A stretch of DNA of 64,000 bases from Cryptomeria japonica (taxonomy: Eukaryota > Streptophyta > Pinopsida > Cupressales > Cupressaceae): contig NC_081412.1 in the NCBI RefSeq assembly GCF_030272615.1, positions 99,947,796 to 100,011,795 of the forward strand, read 5' to 3'. The stretch's first letter is position 1. The number at the start of each line of letters is the position of its first letter. The notes under the pieces were generated by a model, which worked only from the letters and a program-made list of their open reading frames with translations, was not told where the DNA came from and ran no database searches. Below, piece after piece: positions 56,920 through 64,000 of this stretch. A program made the position numbers and the translations under genes.

Positions 56920-58519
56920 TGTCAAAATGGAATTGGGTAGTACTGTGACCTAAGTCCACTTTCACACAAACATTGTAATATGAAAGCACCTAGAGAAGTG
57001 ATCATACTTGACTAGCTCTTGTAAAAGAGAGTTAAGTGTCACTTACAGGGTTTCTATTCCTTGGCTGCTATGGATGCGAATACATAATATTTGATAATAC
57101 AATAATATAGTTAAAGTATGAAATAAAGTGAATGCAAAGAAACTGTAGCAGACTGGTAAATAACAAAACTAAAACAACATGAAAGGAGAGTCTATCTATG
57201 CACCTATGGTTGGAATATGAAGTTGAGTTGATTGGACTAGGGTGCCAAAATTCCCTAGTCTTTAGAGATTGATTTGTGGTTAGGAGGTCTGAATCCTAAA
57301 GCAAACTAAATACGAACCTTGAAATATGGAACAAAACCATGAGGACCAGGGTGGGGGAACCATGACACCCTGGTCTCTAAAATCTAGGCTCAATTTTTGA
57401 TGGTAGACTTGTATTAGCTTCTTGAAGCTTCTTGAAGTCTTTGGGCTCCATTAGATACCTGTAGTTGCACCTACAAGACAAAAAATCAAATGGTTGTGCT
57501 ATATATCAGTTTTCCTTGGTCAACCGCTTGTTTTATCGATTTATATGTCCACAAATAGCTGATATTATAATTAGAATAGTGCACGTGCTATTGAATCTTA
57601 AGTGTGTCTAAGATTGATATGAGCTAGAATGCCTAAAATGCAAACTGGAGTCTTACTTAAATGTGGTAGAGTAAACCATAAATGATTGTATAAATCATAA
57701 TTAGGATAAAAATCAAAAGAAATGATGTAAATCTGAAAACTAATATGATGTAGATCTAAAGCTCAATGTAGAAACACAAGAAAAACATGAAATACACAAT
57801 ACTTTAGAAAAAAGGTACGAGCCAATCATTAGTTGATGTTTCCCTTATCATCCTTCAATGTCTCTTGAAGCTTTCATGGTTTATTGAAGACTTGATAATT
57901 GATGTATTTGCAGGTCCGAGACTTCACATAAAAGCAATACTTTCACTTCATAAAGATCTCCACTTGAATGCTAGATTGGATTCCCAAATGAGGAAAAGAA
58001 TTGCCTTATATATGAAACCCTGGATTTGAATTTGATCAAAATCCAACCTAGAATTGATATATTTTCAAACGAAGTAGGATTTGAATTAGATAAGACTACC
58101 AAATTATCCTCTCAAAATTCAGGGAAAAAAGAGTGGGACCATGGTGGTAGGTCACCCTAGTCCCAACAATATTTTTTTGACTTTTGGGGAATGAAAGATA
58201 ACAAGGTTCTAATATTGAATCCAATTCGTTGGATCAAACTATAATAGATAAATATGCGAGATATGTTTTGAAAGTTGAAATTAGGGTAAGGTTAAGATTA
58301 AATCAAGATGAAATAATAAAAAAGGGGGTACACCTAAGATCAAGGGCCCAATTTTATGAAATGTGAATTGATGAGAGAGGACTTAGGTTTTATTAATTTA
58401 TTAATTAAATGCCTAAGAAATTCCTATAATGTATAATGCAATGAGACGCACTAAGGTGAGCGCTAACTAAGTGTGGAATTGGATAACCTAATTAAGGGTA
58501 TACAATTTATGATGTTACA
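56920..58519 (-). repeat. Probable gypsy 5' LTR (about 1600 bp)
   Basis: Minus strand TGTAACATCATAAATTG...CCATTTTGACA, placed directly before the PBS. The TATA-like motif ATATATAAGG is at 58013-58004. There is no second copy in the window, so the outer end is inferred from the TG start and from gypsy gag sequence of the other orientation beginning just beyond it. Confidence 0.6.
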
Positions 58520-58589
58520 AGTCCAAAATATTTCATCTTTGCAACAATAATTGGCTTCCATAACCCAATCCAAATTTAATCTTCCTGGA

Positions 58590-59500
58590 TGTGATATTGC
58601 TAGCTTAATTTTTGATGACATCATTCATAGTGGTGTCCCACAATACATGGAGGTTCCCCATTTGGAGACATAATATGAAAGGTGACCCCCAAACTCATGT
58701 TCAAACATTTCAAACTTTGTTTAGTGACATCTTGCATGATTATAGACTCATGGAAAAATTATTCATCCTTACCAAGCAAGAGGAAAAATTTTACAATTGT
58801 TTTTCTCCTTGCCTCATTAAATTGGTTCTTTTCAAAAAAAAATTCTAATGCATTTGTGCAACATTTTCAAAACAATTTTGATTCTCAAATTACTTTAACT
58901 AACTTTATGAATTGTAAACAAGGAGCTAAAGAAAAAGTTACTAATTTCATTGGTAGATATAAACATTTGCATTCACAAACTTCTCATCTTGTTCATGATG
59001 GAAATTTTCAAATTTTCATTAATAATTTGCAAAAGGATGTTATAGATAAGATTATGTTTTTGGATTATGCATCTTTCGCACAATTAAGCACAATACTTCA
59101 TAATTATTAGCTTCAATTGAGTCAATTTGAATATTCTTCATCATTGGCTCTAGTTGATATGAATGAAAATGTTCATCAATATTTTTAAAAATTCCAAAAG
59201 AAAATTAAGAATTTCACCAATCAATAATAATACTTCCAATCATATTGATTCTGAAGTGGTAGTTGCAACACTAGTTGTAACCCCTTTATCATCAAATTTT
59301 AAATGTTGTAAATTTACTCCTATTTTTGAATCATTGCATAGTATCATGCTTAAATTTAATAATTCTAATTCAATTCAGCTTCCTCCTATCAAACCCATAG
59401 ATACCTCTTTTCTTTTCCACCTTTCTTTGATCCTAAATCCTTTTTCCAATACCATCATCAAGCCAACTATGATATTGAGAAGTGCTATAAATTGAAGCAA
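58590..59500 (+). pseudogene. gag: Ty3/gypsy Gag remnant, plus strand
   Basis: The frame at 58612 gives GDPQTHVQTFQTLFSDIL, the N-terminal Gag pattern. It shifts near 58830 to FVQHFQNNFDSQITLTNFMN, KEKVTNFIGRYKHL and FINNLQKDVIDKI. Further stops follow from 59110. No LTR or PBS for it is seen. The gypsy LTR ending at 58519 probably inserted upstream in it. Confidence 0.7.
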
Positions 59501-59639
59501 GTGGCTTAAGATCTTATTGATTCCAATACTATAGGTGTGGGGGGTGTGAGTGACAAAGGAAATAAATCTATGACACCTCCTAATCACAGTTTATAAATCT
59601 TTACCAATCCTTTGCCTCTCTCATTCTACTAATGTTTTT

Positions 59640-59900
59640 GAGTCTAAGAAACTAGATGATATGACCCCTATTAATATTTGTGATGAAGCCAACAACCATG
59701 TTGTCAAATTTATTGAACAACCTAAGCCTAAGTCTGATGCTCAAACCACCATTGACTTAAGAGATATTGTTAATGCACCTAATGGACCATTATACATTAC
59801 ACTTGAACTCAGTAAGGTGCCTTCTTTTGGACTGAAAAAGCTCTTCATTCCTCTTTTTCCAAAAATACTAAAGAAATTCATTTGCAAAGACTGTATATGG
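59640..59900 (+). pseudogene. Gypsy pre-protease spacer remnant
   Basis: An open frame at 59661-59903 with FIEQPKPKSDAQTTIDLRDI and GPLYITLELSKVPSFGLKKL, a linker-type sequence continuing the gag remnant. It stops at the LTR that starts near 59892. Confidence 0.5.
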
Positions 59901-60624
59901 TGAAAATGGAATATTAAACTATTGTAAAACCAACAAATATCTAATCACATAAAAACCCTAGTTCTATAATTAAAATCCACCATACACCAATGAAGAACCT
60001 AAAACATGAAATATTATACCATTGATAGGCTTAGTAGGGTTTGATCTCTATTGTTTCATATATCCATTGATCTTGCTTGATATAGTTATTCTCAAATTTT
60101 GTATTGTGCATAAGATTTCAACAAAGAACAGATTGTGGTTGTATAGATGCTTGATTTCTTGATCACATGAAATATTGATTGATTACAAGTCATTAGGGTT
60201 GATAAGGATGAAAGGATCCTCTATGGAGGGATAAAATTAAGAGGTGAAAGGATAAATGGTCAGGCTAGGATTAAAGGGTAGGTAGAGGAAATAATAAAAT
60301 ATTAGAGAGGTGGTTAAAGACAAATTAAGAGATGAATGACAAGTATCATGGATGGAAACAAATAATGAAATAATTAAATAAATAAATATCTATTTAATTA
60401 ATAGAAGAGGTGGGACCAATTAAATAAATTAAATATTTATTTAATTTAGGGAAAAGGTAATTTGAATAAATAAAAATATTTATTTAAATGAGGAGAGGCT
60501 AGAAGAGGATAAATAAATTAATTAAATAAATAAAATCTATTTAATTAATAGAAGGCTTAAGATAAAATAATTAAATAAATGAAATATTTATTTAATTAGG
60601 CTAGGACAATTTTGGGTGTCTACA
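59892..60624 (-). repeat. Probable 3' LTR of a second TGTAGACACC-type element (about 733 bp)
   Basis: Minus strand TGTAGACACCCAAAATTGTCC at 60624, preceded by a PPT. The far end is placed at CCATATACA (59892) because the known family LTRs end in -TACA and gypsy gag stops there. It holds several AT-rich palindromic words (AAATATTTATTTAATT) at 60370-60600. Confidence 0.5.
60380..60600. repeat. AT-rich repeated palindromic units
   Basis: Four spaced units built from ATTAAATAAAT/ATTTATTTAATT (for example 60371-60407, 60418-60446, 60463-60488, 60510-60600) separated by purine-rich spacers (GAAGAGGTGGG, GAGGAGAGGC). They fold individually. A similar AT-rich block occupies the same part of the 17.3-kb element's LTR (17340-17470). 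Confidence 0.6.
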
Positions 60625-60641
60625 TTCTGCCCCCTTTGAGA
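60625..60641 (-). other. Polypurine tract
   Basis: Minus-strand CTCAAAGGGGGCAGAA directly before TGTAGACACCC, parallel to 8381-8396. Confidence 0.7.
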
Positions 60642-60999
60642 AAATGTAGCTTGTTATGTTGGCTCAAAGAAAATAAGATTAACTGATACAACGTTTGCTC
60701 CAGGTAAGGAAGACGACATGTCCCTCAAGAGATTAGGTTATTTTTTTTGAAAAATCACAGAGAATCTCTCAAAAAGAAAGAAAGGCTAGAAGGGATAATG
60801 ATAAGAGAAGAGGTTCAAACAAGTGAAAATTGGACTCAAAAGGGATCAACAAAATTGCGTTTGTGTTAAATAGTGGCGTGTATGTGTGTCAAAACACATA
60901 TATGCTAGACAAAATTGTGTATATGAAATCTTTGGATATATAGGAAGTCCCTTAATGCATATATGTCAGGCATACAAAAATTAGGGCAACAATCAGTAG

Positions 61000-61440
61000 T
61001 AATGTGATAAACATATGTTGCAGATTGGATAAACTATCAAGATGATAAACTCAGACAAGTGCCCTAGTGAAGGTAAGGTTAAGGTAGGAATTAGTGGCAA
61101 TGTGATAAACATGAGCAACCAATTGGATAAACTATTGAGATGATAAACTCAGATAGGTTCCCTGAGAAAGAATAGGATTAAGTTCAATGTGATAAACATA
61201 TACACTAAAATCAATAGCGCCATGTGGTAAACATAAGAACTATTAAGATAAATCCTGATAAGAAGCATCATGTGATAGACATAAGTACTACTAGTATAAA
61301 CCTAACTGCACGATGCCATGTGATAAAAATAAGCACCGTAAACATAGGATAGACAAGCAACACCATGTGATAAACATAATCACTACTAAGATAAGATAGG
61401 ATAAGCAACACCATGTGATAACCATAAGTACTACTAGGAC
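61000..61440. repeat. Dispersed tandem repeats with core ATGTGATAAACATAA
   Basis: Eight occurrences of (C)ATGTGATAAACATAA or near variants at about 61003, 61092, 61190, 61223, 61270, 61317, 61365 and 61410, with 35-95 bp spacing. The first two units also share GATGATAAACTCAGA downstream. Confidence 0.75.
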
Positions 61441-61579
61441 TAATAGAGCTAATGCACTTTGCTTGGTATGATTGCAGTACATGGCCCCATTAGAGTCTTG
61501 AGAGAGATACCTCATGACATAGAGGCTACAATGAAATATAAGTGAGGATGAGAATAGATCGATAGAGGCCATGGGATTA

Positions 61580-62285
61580 TGACATGTCATGTTCATGCCT
61601 GAGATCCATGTGAACATGGGCTTTCTGACCACATTTGGCAAGCGATTGTACTTGAAGGCTCGCACATCCCATCTACTAACCAATGAGACAAAGGAGAGGA
61701 GGGGATAAAAGGATAGTGAGAGGGAGAGGGGCAAGTGGAGGAAGATAGGGAGGGGATGGAGATCGGGGTGGCATGCCACCAAGACCACTATGGGGTATGA
61801 AAGGATAGTCAACACAATTGCAGATGAAGGACAGGCATAGGAAAAGATATAAGATCAAGGGCAGGATACCCCATAGGGGGGCACAAAGGAGAGGATAGAG
61901 TAGAGGCTGCATGGGGAGAGGATGAGAGGGATGATATTATTGAGGGATTAGAGGGAGAGGTGGCTAGACTGAGGCAACAACTATAGGAGACCAGGGATGA
62001 GAGTGATAGGGCCATCGAGCGATATAGTGTCGTTGAGGAGGCCATCAGGACAGTTAGGGCTACACAATAGGGAGATAGTGGTTCAGGATATGCATACTAT
62101 CTCAACACTAGGGGTGAGATCAGTTATTGGAGGAACCTCTATGAGACAATAGTTCCTCCTCACCTTAGAGTAGGGAGTTATAGGTAAGCATCAAAGACTA
62201 CTACCAAGAGGGATAGGCAGAGGGAATCTAGTGGTGGAGTCATGGGACCACCACCACTAGAAGGATTAGTAGGAGGGAGATGACA
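61580..62285 (+). pseudogene. Possible antisense ORF with coiled-coil end
   Basis: Plus-strand reading with stops: MPEIHVNMGFLTTFGKRLYL near 61593, then from 61920 EDERDDIIEGLEGEVARLRQ (coiled-coil-like), DESDRAIERYSVVEEAIRTV, SGYAYYLNTRGEISYWRNLY and ETIVPPHLRVG, ending PPPLEGLVGGR with a stop at about 62281. Residue pattern and Glu/Arg/Leu periodicity look like real protein, unlike the surrounding sequence. It runs opposite to the PPT and LTR. I do not recognise a family securely. Confidence 0.45.
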
Positions 62286-62885
62286 AGATGATCTAGGAGT
62301 TGGGCCTTTGGGTGCTTAGATTCTATTGAGGCCTACCAACTCTAAGGGAAGGAGTTCATCATATCTCTCTTGAGTCCTCTTTTGTATCAGTTGTTTTTGT
62401 TCAATGTTTCGAGTGATTTTGTAGTCATATAAAATTTGGATAGCATTGTATCATGACATATTGTTTTTGATATATAAGTGAGATGATCTATTTTGGTAGC
62501 GAAAATATTCATGTGTGATTTTATGTGATGCATTTTATGATTATTATGATTCCATGATATGCTTTATGATGTTTATGCCATGTATGTTGATATGATGTCT
62601 GGATATATTCTATATGCTTATGTTCTTATGTGATGCATTTATTTATTTGTTTTTTTTTAATTTTTATGTCATCCATACTAATATAATGGAAATTATTTAT
62701 GTTATAATGATATATGATGGATGTAATATAATAATGATGTTTATATGATGTTGTAATGAAGCAGTCCCCGAATAGGAGGGACCTCAAAGAGATTAGCCCA
62801 GACTGGTCAACAAGAGTAAAAACAATGAAAACATAGGGACATGGTGGAGGCAATGCAGAACAAAATGAATTATATCATGAAAACT

Positions 62886-63517
62886 TGTTACAACCAACCG
62901 GTAACAACCAGGTTATAGAAACTGGATCACAGGTCTGCTAAAACATGCTCAAAATATTGAACACGTCACAATCATGACCTCAAATCTTAAGATCTATATT
63001 CTATTCTCATTCTAACTTCTTGATTACATTCTAATTCTCTATTACAATGATTTATATGATCCAATAGGATCCGGTTGTCCCAAAAAGGGATCAAAACCCA
63101 AAGAATAAGACATAACGTGTAAAACCAACAAGGTCAGCCTCCGCTAAAGAAATTCCTCTGGATAATCCAAAGGATGAAGTGTAGATCATGGGAAAAGGTT
63201 TGGCACATTCTAAGGAACATTGGAGTCAATGCTCAAGGCTCCGCAAGCTATGGAAGGGGATTCGATAGATCACCAATGCAAATAGGTCTAGGCAATCGAC
63301 AACTGGTAACAAAAAACTGTCTCAAAAACTGGTAGCGATAACTTGTCAGGAAAAAATCTAAATGGTCCATGGTTTGGGAATAAGGAAGATGAAAAAGTAA
63401 AATCCAACTCCACAGGTTCCAGTGAGCCAAATCTAGGACACAAAAAGAAATGCTAAAACTGCAAACATAAAGTAAAATATAAAGGAAATAATTTTGGTTG
63501 ATGTAAGATTGCTATCA
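62886..63517 (-). repeat. Probable chromovirus 3' LTR (about 632 bp)
   Basis: Minus strand TGATAGCAATCTTACATC...GGTTGTAACA, just downstream of the integrase/chromodomain ORF end. TATA-like CATATAAAT (minus) is at about 63058-63049. Ends are inferred from TG...CA and position; no second copy is in the window. Confidence 0.45.
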
Positions 63518-63569
63518 ATCGGGGATGCTCTTGCATCAGACATCTTAGGTTGTTAAAAAAGTGAGTCTC

Positions 63570-64000
63570 TCACTTTGCTAGGGTCAGATGATAACCAAGG
63601 CGGTCTACCTCTTCCTAAGAAATCCAAGATGAATCTTCAACTGGTCTATCCTTCCACTTCATAGGATACTCCTTATACTTGTTATCCATGTCCTCCAGAT
63701 GTTTCTTAACTTGAATATGTAAGTCCTTCATTTGATTTGCAAATTATTCTACTTCTGAACTTCTCTGGTCTTCAATGCTAATTTCTCTTAACTCTGATAT
63801 ACCTCTAGGGTGTGCTCCGGTAACAATCTCAAAAGGTGCTCTTCCGGTACTCATGTTTACTGAATTATTGTAGGCAAACTCTGCTTGTACAAGAATTAAA
63901 TCCCAACTTCCGGTTTTATCTCAAACTAAACATCTCAACAAATTTACCAAGCTCCGGTTAACTACTTGTGTATGTCTATCAGTCTGTGGATGAAAATTAG
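63570..64000 (-). pseudogene. pol: Chromovirus integrase C-terminal part and chromodomain remnant
   Basis: Minus strand from the window edge: NFHPQTDRHTQVVNRSL, WDLILVQAEFAYNNSVNMST, RAPFEIVTGAHPRG, then KHLEDMDNKYKE joined directly to YPMKWKDRPVEDSSWIS and EEVDRLGYHL, ending at the TGA 63572-63570. The third catalytic residue (Glu in the usual TDGQTE) is Gln here. The sequence between NKYKE and the chromodomain (about 100 residues in relatives) is deleted. Two stops also occur. The element continues beyond 64000. Confidence 0.82.

Larger units (their letters stand above)
34456..58519 (-). mobile_element. Ty3/gypsy element, split and 3'-truncated
   Basis: Minus-strand order: 5' LTR 58519-56920, PBS 56909-56892, a decayed gag-like region, protease 55900-55396, [insertion 39539-55395], protease end and linker 39538-38737, [unassigned 38736-35951], RT 35950-34560 and RNase H to 34456. 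There the copia LTR begins and the rest (integrase, 3' LTR) is lost. The protease reading resumes in the same frame across the 39539-55395 insertion once its TSD is counted once. Confidence 0.75.
60642..62885 (-). mobile_element. 3' internal region of second TGTAGACACC-type element
   Basis: Lies inside the PPT and LTR at 59892-60624. It has tandem repeats near the PPT (61000-61440), a coding-like stretch on the opposite strand (61580-62285), and an AT-rich TGATG/TATGATG stretch (62400-62720) like that at 9430-9620. It is cut at about 62886 by a chromovirus LTR. This layout (3' tandem repeats, antisense ORF) is known from Tat-lineage gypsy elements; the assignment is inference. Confidence 0.45.

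Noticed and set aside
61000-61440. CRISPR-like array
   Set aside because: Spacing is irregular (35-95 bp), repeats are imperfect and the context is a plant retroelement.
61291-62045. Minus-strand open frames (174, 78 and 78 codons) rich in Leu, Ser and Pro
   Set aside because: They are the reverse of the Glu/Arg-rich plus-strand coding-like stretch. Composition and lack of motifs argue against a gene.

Overview
The window is repeat DNA from a large, retrotransposon-packed plant nuclear genome. Nested LTR retrotransposons, initiator-Met-type primer sites, TGTTGG...CA copia LTRs and TGTAGACACC gypsy LTRs fit a gymnosperm or other giant-genome seed plant, but the species cannot be read from the sequence. 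I see no host gene, tRNA, rRNA or CRISPR array. Almost everything is a retroelement, a relic of one, or an LTR. Assignments rest on LTR pairs, target-site duplications (TSDs), primer-binding sites (PBS), polypurine tracts (PPT) and recognisable protein motifs.

Left tower (1-29870). The base layer is a minus-strand, copia-like, non-autonomous element. Its 5' LTR is 29079-29870, followed by a zinc-knuckle Gag and then a long second ORF ('ORF2') of unknown function, and it runs off the left edge of the window. ORF2 is split twice. A plus-strand relative (19803-27450; LTRs 1119/1134 bp; TSD TCGGT/TTGGT) carries its own four-knuckle Gag and its own ORF2. A 17.3-kb minus-strand element of gypsy type (656-17952; TSD CCACC) has no pol. 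It encodes a Q/P-rich protein of about 850-940 aa and contains a roughly 6.7-kb inverted copy of its own 5' half inside its 3' LTR. This inverted-duplication element is the most unusual object in the window.

Middle (29871-39538). A plus-strand gypsy leader and gag end abruptly at about 31596, where a 5'-truncated copia reverse transcriptase/RNase H with a 3' LTR begins (to 34455). Next comes the RNase H/RT of a minus-strand gypsy element (34456-35950), a 2.8-kb stretch I cannot assign, and that gypsy element's PR-RT linker.

Right tower (39539-58519). The same minus-strand gypsy element (5' LTR 56920-58519) is split in its protease by a plus-strand element with 2.4-kb LTRs (39539-55395) that has a copia Gag and no pol. 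That Gag is split by a complete 6.57-kb minus-strand Gag+ORF2 element (42620-49185; TSD AATTT; both LTRs 803 bp) and by a 1.4-kb Gag-only element with LTRs of about 136 bp (50052-51456), which lies inside a zinc knuckle. The right end (58520-64000) holds a degraded plus-strand gypsy gag, a second TGTAGACACC-type LTR and internal region with tandem repeats and a possible antisense ORF, and the 3' LTR plus integrase/chromodomain end of a minus-strand chromovirus cut by the window edge.

The copia-like non-autonomous elements share the initiator-Met PBS, doubled polypurine tracts and an LTR block with the one copia pol fragment here. This suggests, but does not prove, that they were moved by a copia partner of that kind. 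Only relative ages can be read, from the nesting order.
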